Source: Planctomycetia bacterium (lineage in GTDB: Bacteria > Planctomycetota > Phycisphaerae > Phycisphaerales > SM1A02). From it: 28,967 nt of DNA. The stretch is taken from contig SYGQ01000167.1 in NCBI GenBank assembly GCA_005799475.1, forward strand, positions 1 to 28,967, in the 5' to 3' direction. Both the position numbers and the translations under genes were made by a program. Shown piece by piece: positions 1-7,599 of the stretch (within the stretch, counting starts at the first letter, position 1; the number at the start of each line of letters is the position of its first letter). A model generated the notes under the pieces. That model was not told the DNA's origin and made no database searches. It saw only the letters and a list, made by a program, of their open reading frames with translations.

Positions 1-111
1 CAGGCGACCACACAGAATCGCGATGTAGACGACATTGTCGATGCCGAGGACGATCTCAAGGGCACTGAGCGTGACGAGCGCGAGAGCATTGTCGACGGTC
101 AGGAGGTCCAT
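1..111 (-). CDS. TerC-family integral membrane protein, N-terminal fragment (cut by window edge)
   Basis: The minus strand reads open from an ATG at 111 to the window edge, giving 37 residues. The segment ALEIVLGIDNVVYIAIL is the hallmark first membrane helix of TerC/YkoY-type proteins, including the acidic GIDN motif. TerC-family proteins are multi-pass inner-membrane proteins linked to metal (manganese, tellurite-associated) handling; the substrate cannot be told from this fragment. The gene starts only 24 bp from the divergent DUF1573 gene, so its promoter must overlap that gene's 5' end. The rest of the protein lies outside the window. Confidence 0.82.
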   Translation of the reverse strand, partial: MDLLTVDNALALVTLSALEIVLGIDNVVYIAILCGRL

Positions 112-135
112 GGGGCGGGCTACGATAGCAAGCCG

Positions 136-1206
136 ATGTTCGTCCTTTCACCGTCACGGCGACGACTCGCCTTTCGCGCAGTGGGGCTGCTTCTCTCGGT
201 GGCCGCAGTCGCCGGGATGAGCGCGATTCAGTCACCGCCCGTTGTCATCAGTCCCGCACAGATTGATTTCGGCAAGGTGAAACCGGGGACGCGGCACGCG
301 GGCAGTTTCTCTATCGCCAATCAGGGCACCACGCCCATCACCGTGAAGTCTGTGGTGCCAAGCTGCAAGTGCACCGGGGTCACTGCGCTCGCCGGGACCG
401 TCATCGCAGCTGGCGCCTCGGTGAAGCTCGACGCAACGCTCGATGTACCCACAACACCGGGCGAAAAGGACGCGAAAGTCTTTGTCACCTTTGAGGGGTT
501 TGCGCAGCCGATCATTGCCCTCCTCAAGGCGGATGCGACCCTTCCAGTCCGTGCGAGTCCGGCCTACATTGATGCGCTCAAGGGAGTCTCGACCGGTCTC
601 GTGAAGCTTTCAAGCGAGGACGGGAAGCCGTTCACGATCCTCAGCGCAGGGGGCCAGCCAGCCGTGTGTGAGGGGTTTCATCCCGCAAGCGATCAGCCGC
701 GCAGCGAGTACTCCCTGCGGTGGACCGCACCAATGGAACCGTGCGAGACAATGCCCCTGTGGTGGGTCGTTGAAACGGATCGCGCTGACTGTCCGATCAT
801 CGCGCTGCGCATTCGCCATGAGTGCACAGGATCGCGCGCGGACCCGACGAAGGCCGATCGATTCTGGTTCTTCCCCGAGCCCATCGCCGTGGCCGGACGC
901 GTCGAGCCTGGGGCATCCGTGCTCGTCACGGTGCCGATCGAGCACTACAACCCCAAGGGGCGAGGAGCAGTTGTCCGCCCCGACTGGAACGCAGTGAAGT
1001 CTGTGCGCTCACTCTCGCCGCAACTGGTGGCGACGCTTGAGGACGCCCGCCCCGGATCGCGCGAAGATGCCGCCCTCACCATCCGCGTGTCGCCTACGGC
1101 GGGCGCGTCGGGCCTTCTCATCATTCCTGTCGAGGTCGAAACCGCGACGGGTCGCGGGTCATTTCCCGTCGTCATGCAGGTCGTGCGCGGATCAGGAACT
1201 CAGTGA
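136..1206 (+). CDS. Secreted DUF1573-domain protein
   Basis: This 356-residue protein has an N-terminal signal peptide (basic SPSRRR, then a hydrophobic run at about residues 15-28). A DUF1573 domain follows at roughly residues 38-130. The domain is recognised by the FGKVKPGT start, the FSIANQGTTPITV strand and the VVPSCKCTG motif (C77 and C79). DUF1573 is an Ig-like beta-sandwich common in exported proteins of Planctomycetota and Bacteroidota; its function is not established. The remaining 220 residues look beta-rich and may hold a second Ig-like domain (about 250-350). The stop codon overlaps the start of the next gene, which indicates translational coupling. Start choice: the first ATG in frame, placed directly before the signal peptide. 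Confidence 0.85.
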   Translation: MFVLSPSRRRLAFRAVGLLLSVAAVAGMSAIQSPPVVISPAQIDFGKVKPGTRHAGSFSIANQGTTPITVKSVVPSCKCTGVTALAGTVIAAGASVKLDATLDVPTTPGEKDAKVFVTFEGFAQPIIALLKADATLPVRASPAYIDALKGVSTGLVKLSSEDGKPFTILSAGGQPAVCEGFHPASDQPRSEYSLRWTAPMEPCETMPLWWVVETDRADCPIIALRIRHECTGSRADPTKADRFWFFPEPIAVAGRVEPGASVLVTVPIEHYNPKGRGAVVRPDWNAVKSVRSLSPQLVATLEDARPGSREDAALTIRVSPTAGASGLLIIPVEVETATGRGSFPVVMQVVRGSGTQ

Positions 1207-2084
1207 TGAGCCTGCCCGTCGTCAACTTCATTGACGCGGATGAAGTGATCGCGGTGCTTGAGGGGGCGGCCGACGCGATGGAGACATCGCCGCTGCGAAA
1301 GGGGTCGAGCGTCGTTCTGGCGAGTCGCGGCAAGCTCCTCTTTTCGGGCGATGTTCACGACTATCCGGGACACCTCGAAGCGATCGTGCACTTGGCCGCA
1401 CTCGAGGAGTCACCAGACAACCATGTCGTTCTGCACGAACTCATCCATGGTGAGCGGCTCCTTGATGGAATGGATCTCTCGTACCGAAACCTTGCCAGGG
1501 TGGCGACGCTGGTGCTCAGGTTCCCAGCGCAGGTGCACCCGATGCTCGCGAATCATGAGCTCGCGCAGTGTTTCCGTGTGGCCGTCAGCAAGGGAGGGGG
1601 CGACCAGGTCGCGATGTTCGACGCTGGGCTTGAGTATGTATTCGGCGGCAGAGCCGAGGAAGTAGCGACCGCGATCAGAGACTTTGTCCTTGCGATGCCG
1701 CTGGCCGTGCGCGCATTGAACGGAATCTGGTGCTCGCACTCGATTCCGGCGCAGGGCGACTTCGATCCTGCCATCTTCGATCGCGCCTTGGAAGACACGG
1801 ACTATCGCGGGCCGCTTGGTGGAGCGTGGCAGGTCGTCTGGGGACGCTCCCAAGATCCGCAGCATGTGCGCGCTTTGCTCGATCGGTTTGGGGCGAAGTT
1901 GTTCCTTGTCGGCCACTGCCACGCGGAGATGGGGATTGAGAGTCCCGCCGACGGACTCGTTGTCGTCAACAGCGATCACGCGCGCGGGATGGTTGTTTCG
2001 ATCGACCTCGCTGCGCCGGCGCCGAGTGCGCGTGAGGTCGCGGGCACGGCGACACCACTCGTGAATCACCTCGATCCAGCCTGA
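1206..2084 (+). CDS. Metallophosphoesterase-like protein (calcineurin fold, altered motifs)
   Basis: This 292-residue protein keeps the order of PPP-type metallophosphoesterase motifs: FSGDVHDY (residues 46-53, with D49 and H51), ANHE (115-118), SHSIP (177-181) and VGHCH (235-239). Two motifs deviate. The usual GNHE is ANHE, and the usual GDxxDRG is replaced at about 74-84 by a stretch reading LHELIHGERL. Catalysis is therefore plausible but the metal site is not canonical, and the substrate is unknown. The ATG at 1206 overlaps the previous stop (TGATG); a GTG one codon earlier is possible. The stop overlaps the tsaB start in the same way, so DUF1573, this gene and tsaB look co-translated. 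Confidence 0.75.
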   Translation: MSLPVVNFIDADEVIAVLEGAADAMETSPLRKGSSVVLASRGKLLFSGDVHDYPGHLEAIVHLAALEESPDNHVVLHELIHGERLLDGMDLSYRNLARVATLVLRFPAQVHPMLANHELAQCFRVAVSKGGGDQVAMFDAGLEYVFGGRAEEVATAIRDFVLAMPLAVRALNGIWCSHSIPAQGDFDPAIFDRALEDTDYRGPLGGAWQVVWGRSQDPQHVRALLDRFGAKLFLVGHCHAEMGIESPADGLVVVNSDHARGMVVSIDLAAPAPSAREVAGTATPLVNHLDPA

Positions 2085-2776
2085 TGCGCGGCGTGCTCGC
2101 GATCGAAGGAAGCCAGCGCGTTCTCGGCGTGGCGCTCGCATGTGGTGGCGACGAAATCGTCTCCGTGGAGTCGACCGAGGATCCAAGGGAGCGAGACCTG
2201 CTTCTGCCGGCCATCAACGAACTCTGTGGCCGAGGACGGATGCTCGCGACGGACCTGAAGGCTGTCGCGGTCTCGACCGGCCCCGGCGGCTTCACTGGAC
2301 TGCGGGTATCGGTGGCGACCGCGAAGGGCCTCTGTGAGGCCCTGGAGATTCCTGCGATCGATGTCCCGTCGGCGCTAGTGGCTGCAGCGGCAACGATGGG
2401 CGACTGGTCAGTTGTCGCGCCTCGCGTCGTGGTCGCACTGGCATCCAAAGGGGAGAGGTGTTGGGCGTCCAACATCGTGATCGATGGCTCTGGCGAGCTT
2501 CGCGTCGAGTGGGAGTGTGCGGTGGGCATTGACGAGTTTGTGCGCTCGGCACCGGCAGTCGTCGTGGCTGATGATTACCTGCCCGCGCCCATGCGCGAAT
2601 GGTGCAAGGGGAGTGGGATCCCACTTGTTGTGCCTCGGTTCTGCGCGGTGACCTGTCTTCGTGTGGCGATGGCGAAGTTCGGGCGGGGGGAGACAGTTGA
2701 TGCGATCGATCTCAGGCCGCGATATCCGCGCGAACCCGAGGCCGTGACGCTCTGGCGCGCGCGACAGGCGGAATAG
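2084..2776 (+). CDS. tsaB: tRNA threonylcarbamoyladenosine biosynthesis protein TsaB
   Basis: TsaB (YeaZ) is the non-catalytic partner of TsaD in the bacterial t6A37 tRNA modification complex in the cytoplasm. The 230-residue length fits the family. The ASKHA-like N-terminus is VLAIEGSQRVLGVAL, and the signature GPGGFTGLRVSVATAKGL lies at about residues 66-83. The usual IDTS at the N-terminus is IEGS here. That is tolerable because TsaB does not need an active nucleotide site. The ATG overlaps the stop of the metallophosphoesterase-like gene (TGATG). TsaD, TsaC and TsaE are not in the window. Confidence 0.9.
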   Translation: MRGVLAIEGSQRVLGVALACGGDEIVSVESTEDPRERDLLLPAINELCGRGRMLATDLKAVAVSTGPGGFTGLRVSVATAKGLCEALEIPAIDVPSALVAAAATMGDWSVVAPRVVVALASKGERCWASNIVIDGSGELRVEWECAVGIDEFVRSAPAVVVADDYLPAPMREWCKGSGIPLVVPRFCAVTCLRVAMAKFGRGETVDAIDLRPRYPREPEAVTLWRARQAE

Positions 2777-2843
2777 TCACCAGAAAGCGGGGGGCTTCGC
2801 TGAAGTCAGCCTCGGGAACTCCCGATGTGCGATCAGGTGCCCC

Positions 2844-3944
2844 ATGACCAACCGTGAACTTGACCCCCGAACCCTTGGCCGCGCCACCGTACTTCTGGTG
2901 GGCTCGCCCGGTGCTCCGGCCTCGGGGCCGCTCGAAGTCGTGTGCGCTCGCGATGGGTGGGATCTCCGGATCGACCGTGCCCGGAGCGCGTGCGACGCGA
3001 TCCGGTCGCTTCGTTCGCGGGGCGCCGACCTCGTCGTGATCGACCTTGATGGCATGGGTCACCGTGCGCGTTGGATGGCCCACGCGGCGCGAATCGCACA
3101 GCCCAGCGCGGCGATCGTGGTGGTCGGGCAGTGGCCCTCGTCCGACGCGACCCGAGCGTGCCTCCGAGCTGGGGTCTCGGAGTGGATCGACGCCGATTCG
3201 TGGATCGTGACCGACTCACTGGTGAATCGCCTCGGTGCGTTGCTGGCTCGCGCTGTGACCGATCGGCTCGGTGTCGATCGCATCGCGGTGCTCGAGAGCG
3301 CGTGCCGGCGCCTCTCCGAGGAGCGCTCGCAACTGCAGAGGAAACTCGGTGGCGCGTCTGCGAACTTGGCCGGTGCCGAGGACATCGCACGCGATCGAGA
3401 AGGGTTGGCCGCGATGCAGGCTGAGTGCCGGACGCTGCTTTCGCAAGAGGCCGAACCCGAGCTCATTGTCGAGATCGCCGCGAACTATCTCGTGTCGCGC
3501 CTTGGTCCAACGAATGCCGCGCTGCTCGTGGCCGAAGGCGAGTCCTTCAGGCTCGCGGCATATGTGCGCGATGACCTCACGCGCCGCGCGGCGGGGAAGG
3601 TGCTCGACCAACTGTCGTCGTCATGGGCAACCCGCATCGCGGCGGCATCATCACCCATTGTCCTGCAGGAGGGAAGTGCTCCGCGCGAAGGATGCGAGGG
3701 TCTTGCGGCCGTGTTGCCTGGGCGATCGATTCTGGCGTTCTCCTGCAACGGTGCCCAGAGCACGCGTTCACGCGGAGTTGTCGTCCTGTTCCGTGACAGC
3801 CAACGACCCTACGGAGACGGCGACATTCGCGTCGCGCGCGCTGTCGGCGCGGCGCTCGGGTACGCCCTCGATCGAACCGACCGCATATTGAATCGCGCGA
3901 CGCCAAAGTGGCCGACCGAGGCGCCCGAGTGCCCCGAAAGTTGA
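2844..3944 (+). CDS. Pseudo-receiver / coiled-coil / GAF-domain protein
   Basis: This 366-residue protein resembles a regulator with three parts. Residues 14-125 look like a response-regulator receiver fold: a strand TVLLVGSP, then ADLVVIDLDGMG with D67 where the phosphoacceptor would sit, then AIVVVGQW. The acidic pair after the first strand is missing (GSP), and so is the conserved Lys-Pro near the end, so normal phosphorylation is doubtful. Residues 145-200 are a charged, leucine-rich likely coiled coil. Residues 203-345 resemble a GAF domain. There is no output domain, so it probably acts through protein contacts or ligand sensing. It lies 67 bp after tsaB and may be transcribed with it. 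Confidence 0.65.
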   Translation: MTNRELDPRTLGRATVLLVGSPGAPASGPLEVVCARDGWDLRIDRARSACDAIRSLRSRGADLVVIDLDGMGHRARWMAHAARIAQPSAAIVVVGQWPSSDATRACLRAGVSEWIDADSWIVTDSLVNRLGALLARAVTDRLGVDRIAVLESACRRLSEERSQLQRKLGGASANLAGAEDIARDREGLAAMQAECRTLLSQEAEPELIVEIAANYLVSRLGPTNAALLVAEGESFRLAAYVRDDLTRRAAGKVLDQLSSSWATRIAAASSPIVLQEGSAPREGCEGLAAVLPGRSILAFSCNGAQSTRSRGVVVLFRDSQRPYGDGDIRVARAVGAALGYALDRTDRILNRATPKWPTEAPECPES

Positions 3945-3963
3945 TGGGCGGTTGACGGGGCGC
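3929..3963. terminator. Candidate hairpin around the stop of the pseudo-receiver/GAF gene
   Basis: GCCCCG (3931-3936) and CGGGGC (3956-3961) are perfect inverted repeats, extended outward by one G-T and one G-C pair. The loop is 19 nt and contains the stop codon (3942-3944). No U-tract follows, so intrinsic termination is uncertain. The position between convergent genes is suitable. Confidence 0.25.
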
Positions 3964-4025
3964 GGCAAAGCGCCGCATTCCTCATCAGCGCGCGGCCGTG
4001 TGCGTGTGGTGGACGGAACGCGGCG

Positions 4026-4039
4026 GAGCTTGTCAGCTC
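4026..4039. terminator. Candidate hairpin over the psd stop codon
   Basis: GAGCT (4026-4030) and AGCTC (4035-4039) form a 5-bp stem with a TGTC loop. The structure overlaps the psd stop codon (4033-4035 on the minus strand). It is short and lacks a U-tract, so it is weak evidence. Confidence 0.2.
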
Positions 4040-4698
4040 GGCAGCGCTGAATCGCGCAGGCGAACGAGGATCGTGACCCCACCCTTCACGCGGGCACCCT
4101 TCGTGACGAGGATGGCTTCCACCAAGGCGCGCGGGACGATGAGCTCTGTCGTCGACCCGAACTTGATCATCCCGAACCGCTGCCCGCGCGAGAGGAGGTC
4201 GCCCACTCGCAGAGGGCAGACGATTCGTCGGGCGATGGCACCCGAGACCTGCCTCACCCCGAACCGGATCCCCGTCGGCGTGCGGAGGCAGAGCAGATTC
4301 GACTCGTTGACCCGTGCGCTCTCTTCGGTGCGCGCATCGAGGTATCTCCCTGGCATGTGCCGCATATGAACGAGCTCCGCGTCGCATGGCATGCGGTTGA
4401 TGTGCACATCAAGCACACTCAGAAAGATGCGGACGATCACTGCCGGACCGTCGACCGATTCATGGCTCGGGACATCGATCACCGCGGACACGACACCGTC
4501 GGCCGGGCTCACGAGGTCCTTCGTGTCGTCGGTCGCGGGCCGGCGCAGGAGTGGGTCGCGAAAGAACCCAGCGACCACGATCCACACAAAGATGCTCGAG
4601 AGTGCAATCCATTGATTTGGCCAGAACCAGACAATGATCGCGACAGCCGCCGCGGTGGCGAGTCCCCACTCACGAACACCGTAGCGAGAGAGCGTCAC
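4033..4698 (-). CDS. psd: Phosphatidylserine decarboxylase (archaeal/short type)
   Basis: This enzyme decarboxylates phosphatidylserine to phosphatidylethanolamine at the membrane. The 221-residue protein has an N-terminal membrane hairpin (about residues 12-45), LVSPADG (62-68), FLSVLDVHINRMP (92-104) and FGMIKFGST (175-183). Self-cleavage at G181-S182 would give the alpha subunit with its N-terminal pyruvoyl group. The length matches the short, proenzyme-processed family. The start is a GTG at 4698 that overlaps the upstream gene's stop as GTGA; an open extension to 4770 lies inside the neighbour and has no support. The usual partner pssA is not next to it. The upstream gene in the operon is an HTH-transmembrane protein. 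Confidence 0.9.
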   Translation of the reverse strand: MTLSRYGVREWGLATAAAVAIIVWFWPNQWIALSSIFVWIVVAGFFRDPLLRRPATDDTKDLVSPADGVVSAVIDVPSHESVDGPAVIVRIFLSVLDVHINRMPCDAELVHMRHMPGRYLDARTEESARVNESNLLCLRTPTGIRFGVRQVSGAIARRIVCPLRVGDLLSRGQRFGMIKFGSTTELIVPRALVEAILVTKGARVKGGVTILVRLRDSALPS

Positions 4699-5909
4699 TC
4701 GATCGCGCGGCCGACGAAGAACCCGATGCCGCCGGCAACGATTGTGCCACCAGCGAGCGCCGCCAACCACATCAGGAGGTCACCGGTGACCATGCCTGCC
4801 ATCGCCGATCCGCCACCCATGCGGGTGCTCACCACGATCGTGGCGACAAGGATGATCGAAGCGAGAGCACCGGCAAGCAAACCGATGCTGAGACCGCTCG
4901 CCGCAGTATCGACGGCAATCGACGCGGCCGGAACGAGTACACCGGGCGATCCCATCGGTGCTCCGATCGATGACGGCGCGATCGCTTCGTCGGCTTCGGC
5001 CCCACCGCCGTCGGCAAAGAGGTCATCGGCGCCGCTGAGTGCAACTCCCTCAGAGTCGACACCGCCATCGCCTGGATCTTCGAGGAGCGCCGCTCCCATC
5101 GTCGACTGGTCAGCATCGCCCGCGAGATCCAGCATGCCGCTCCCGGACCCAACGGTCTCAAGGTTGAGGCTGCCCGAGTCGCTCGGCGCGTTCATTGGAA
5201 GGCCATCTGAAGAGTCCGAGCGATCCCTTGGTGCGCGCGAACCCGACCGCGCCGCCATGGAGCCACTGAGATCAGCGCTACGGGGGGTCTTCGCAGGGGC
5301 GCCGCTGTCGGCGAGGCCGACACCGCCACTTGACGCGCCGCCCGAGCCGGCGGGGGCTTCGAGTCCAAGATCGAGGTCGAGTCCGAGGTCGAGAGCCGAC
5401 CCGGCACCTGAACCCCCCGCTCCGCCTGTTGCGGGCGAAGGAGTATGAATGGCACTCTTGCCCGCCGAGTCGGCAAGACCGATCGGCGCGTGGCTGCCAG
5501 ACTGATGGAAGTCGGCGATCGAGGATCCTTCGCTCGCCATTGGACCCGAAGTCGGCGCAGGTGCCGCTCCAGAGTCCGCCATCGAAAGCGCGTCATCGAG
5601 TCCGAGGTCGAATTCACTCGCGGAGCCTTCAGCCGTCCGCGACCCCGTGTCTTCGAACTTCAGGTCCCCGAGGTCTCCACTGCCCGAGAGGTTCAGTGGC
5701 GCATCCGAAGCGGAGTTCGTTCCGAGCGACAGGTCGAGGTCTCCGACATCGTCGGTCACAAGCTGGTCTATGGCCGCCCTCTTGAAGTGAGGGGTGTTGT
5801 GCATCACGAACTGCTCAAGCTGACCGTTTTCGACCATCGCGTGCAAGTCGGCGCCGGTCTTGCCGAGTTTCGCGGCAGCCTCATCGATGGTGTAAAAGAG
5901 CTTTGCCAT
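4695..5909 (-). CDS. HTH (MerR/excisionase-like) protein with acidic low-complexity linker and two C-terminal membrane helices
   Basis: The 404-residue product begins with a helix-turn-helix domain of the HTH_17/excisionase type (about residues 4-50: YTIDEAAAKLG, then HAMVENGQLEQF). A long Ser/Gly/Ala/Asp-rich stretch follows (about 55-335), with recurring short motifs such as DLDLSLG, FDLGLDD, IGLADS and VGLADS. It ends in two hydrophobic helices (about 340-360 and 378-400). This suggests a membrane-anchored protein whose HTH domain binds DNA or a partner; that role is inferred. I believe similar architectures occur in other planctomycetes, without a known function. Its stop overlaps the psd start, so the two are coupled. 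No clear Shine-Dalgarno sequence precedes the ATG. Confidence 0.75.
   Translation of the reverse strand: MAKLFYTIDEAAAKLGKTGADLHAMVENGQLEQFVMHNTPHFKRAAIDQLVTDDVGDLDLSLGTNSASDAPLNLSGSGDLGDLKFEDTGSRTAEGSASEFDLGLDDALSMADSGAAPAPTSGPMASEGSSIADFHQSGSHAPIGLADSAGKSAIHTPSPATGGAGGSGAGSALDLGLDLDLGLEAPAGSGGASSGGVGLADSGAPAKTPRSADLSGSMAARSGSRAPRDRSDSSDGLPMNAPSDSGSLNLETVGSGSGMLDLAGDADQSTMGAALLEDPGDGGVDSEGVALSGADDLFADGGGAEADEAIAPSSIGAPMGSPGVLVPAASIAVDTAASGLSIGLLAGALASIILVATIVVSTRMGGGSAMAGMVTGDLLMWLAALAGGTIVAGGIGFFVGRAIE
5361..5393. repeat. Short degenerate repeat encoding the DLGL-type motifs
   Basis: The units GAGTCCAAGATCGAG and GAGTCCGAGGTCGAG recur here within the HTH-transmembrane gene. On the coding strand they encode the LDLGLDLDLGL stretch. 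This is a local coding repeat, not a mobile or regulatory element. Confidence 0.5.
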
Positions 5910-5943
5910 GGGTGGGATGGGAAGTGCCTACGCTACGGAGCCA

Positions 5944-7065
5944 ATGGCGGTTGCGCAAGCAAGGGAACGGACCATTGTAGCAAACGCAAAGGCAGCACAG
6001 CGGGTTGCGTTATGGTTCTCGGAATCGGCTCGCAAGTTCCCGTGGCGCTCGCGAAGGTCGCCCTACGGATCGCTCGTCAGCGAGTTCATGCTGCAGCAGA
6101 CGCAGGCCAGCCGTGCCGTGGAGGCGTGGCGCGTGTTCATGCGGCGATTCCCGACGATCTCTCATCTCGCTCGTTCGCGCGAGGCCGCCGTGGTCGCGTG
6201 TTGGAGAGGGCTCGGGTACTACCGGCGCGCGCGCTTCCTGCACGCTGCCGCGCGAGCTGTGGTTGCTGAGCACGGGGGGATGATTCCGCGCACGGCAAGT
6301 GCGCTGCGGGATCTTCCCGGAGTTGGGCCGTACACGGCGGGGGCGATCAGCTCAATCGCATTCGGGCTGCGCGAGCCGATCGTGGACGGCAATGTTGTGC
6401 GCGTGCTCTCACGCTTGCACGCTCGGCGATTCAATCAGCGACTCGCCTCGGGCCGCAATGAGCTGTGGCGCATGGCGCGCGAGTACATCGATGGAGCGCG
6501 GAATCCCGCGCGTGCCAACGAGGGGTTGATGGAACTTGGAGCGACCGTGTGCACGCCGAGATCGCCGCGCTGTGGCGGATGTCCGCTGCGGTCCATCTGC
6601 CGCGCACAGCGCTTGGGGCTTCAAGCGAGTTTCCCCGGAGTTCCGGCGCGTCGCCGAGTGCGGCGTATCGCGATGGCGGCCATTGTCGTGCATAGGGGCG
6701 GGAAAGTCGCGCTCATGCGCCGCGGCGATTCGGGGCTCTGGTCATCGATGGAGTTTCCTCCCCTCGTGGAAGGTCGTCGCGAGCCCTCGCGCGCAGTGGT
6801 GGCCCGCGAGTTGGGACTCTCTCGGGCGGCCCTGGCGCGGCGGGGATCATTCGACTTTCCAACCTCCGCAGGCCGCGTCAACTTCGTTGTGTACAGAGCG
6901 GAGCTGCCGCCAGCGCGCGCTGGGACGCTCGCGCGGAAGTTCGGATGGAGGTGGTGTTCGTACGAGGGCCTTGCGCGCACCATCGTCGCCAGCGCGGCGA
7001 TGAGGGTGTTCGAGGTCGAGGCGCGCGGCGAGCGCGCCGAGCCAACGACAGCGGGAGTACGCTGA
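5944..7065 (+). CDS. mutY: A/G-specific adenine DNA glycosylase MutY
   Basis: MutY removes adenine mispaired with 8-oxoguanine. All expected parts are visible. FPWR is followed by SEFMLQQTQ with the catalytic Glu. The helix-hairpin-helix LPGVGPYTAGAI carries the Tyr typical of MutY rather than the Lys of endonuclease III. The catalytic Asp is in VDGNVVRVLSR. A [4Fe-4S] loop has spacing C-x6-C-x2-C-x5-C (CTPRSPRCGGCPLRSIC). The C-terminal third resembles the NUDIX-like 8-oxoG recognition domain. The start is uncertain. The ATG at 5944 (GGAG just upstream) gives 373 residues. The ATG at 5908 adds 12 residues but would share the CATG palindrome with the start of the divergent HTH gene. Confidence 0.92.
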   Translation: MAVAQARERTIVANAKAAQRVALWFSESARKFPWRSRRSPYGSLVSEFMLQQTQASRAVEAWRVFMRRFPTISHLARSREAAVVACWRGLGYYRRARFLHAAARAVVAEHGGMIPRTASALRDLPGVGPYTAGAISSIAFGLREPIVDGNVVRVLSRLHARRFNQRLASGRNELWRMAREYIDGARNPARANEGLMELGATVCTPRSPRCGGCPLRSICRAQRLGLQASFPGVPARRRVRRIAMAAIVVHRGGKVALMRRGDSGLWSSMEFPPLVEGRREPSRAVVARELGLSRAALARRGSFDFPTSAGRVNFVVYRAELPPARAGTLARKFGWRWCSYEGLARTIVASAAMRVFEVEARGERAEPTTAGVR

Positions 7066-7071
7066 TTGCTC

Positions 7072-7599
7072 ATGCAGGCCAGGCAGTCATCCTCACGCAG
7101 CGCACCGACACTCGCGGCAGCGGGATGTCTTTGCATTGCGACACTCGTCGCGTGCGAGTCGAAGGTGAATCCGGTGGCCTCGAACGACAATTTTCCTGGC
7201 GAAACCTATCCCGGGAACCGCATCCTGAGTCCGGAGGAAGAAGGGGTGCTCATTGCCTCAATGCGGGCGACCGCCCAGGGCATGCCCGTGTCGCCACTGG
7301 ACGCGGCGAAGGACGCGGTTCGCTGGAGCGATGTGCGGCAGGCGGCGTCGCTCGCAACCGGCAGCGCGGAAATGGGATTGTTGGAGTCCTCGCTCACCGA
7401 CGATCAGTGGGTCTTTCAGGCCGAGACGCTCGGCGGCGCCCCGGCGACCCTGACTGTCGAGCAGCGCCCGCCACCGCTCATGTACCTCGCGACGGCGAGG
7501 GTCGGCGTCTTCGGCGAAGAGTTCGATAAGGCGGAGCGGTGGGTTCGCGAGTTTCGGATGGCCATGCGACGGCTCGGGAAACTCAAGCGGCCGTCGTGA
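7072..7599 (+). CDS. Putative lipoprotein of unknown function
   Basis: I do not recognise this 175-residue protein. It has a basic/serine N-terminus, a hydrophobic stretch and a lipobox-like LVAC at about residues 25-28. A lipid-anchored periplasmic location is therefore likely. The remainder is mixed alpha/beta in look, without cysteines or obvious repeats. It begins 6 bp after the mutY stop; a TTG at 7066 is an alternative start directly abutting that stop. Its 3' end overlaps the convergent gatA end by 17 bp. Nothing suggests a shared function with MutY beyond cotranscription. Confidence 0.6.
   Translation: MQARQSSSRSAPTLAAAGCLCIATLVACESKVNPVASNDNFPGETYPGNRILSPEEEGVLIASMRATAQGMPVSPLDAAKDAVRWSDVRQAASLATGSAEMGLLESSLTDDQWVFQAETLGGAPATLTVEQRPPPLMYLATARVGVFGEEFDKAERWVREFRMAMRRLGKLKRPS

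Noticed and set aside
4357..5448. Long plus-strand open frame (363 codons) and a following one to 6269
   Set aside because: They are antisense to psd and the HTH-transmembrane gene; the translation is Pro/Ser/Arg-rich with no domain, as expected for a GC-rich shadow.
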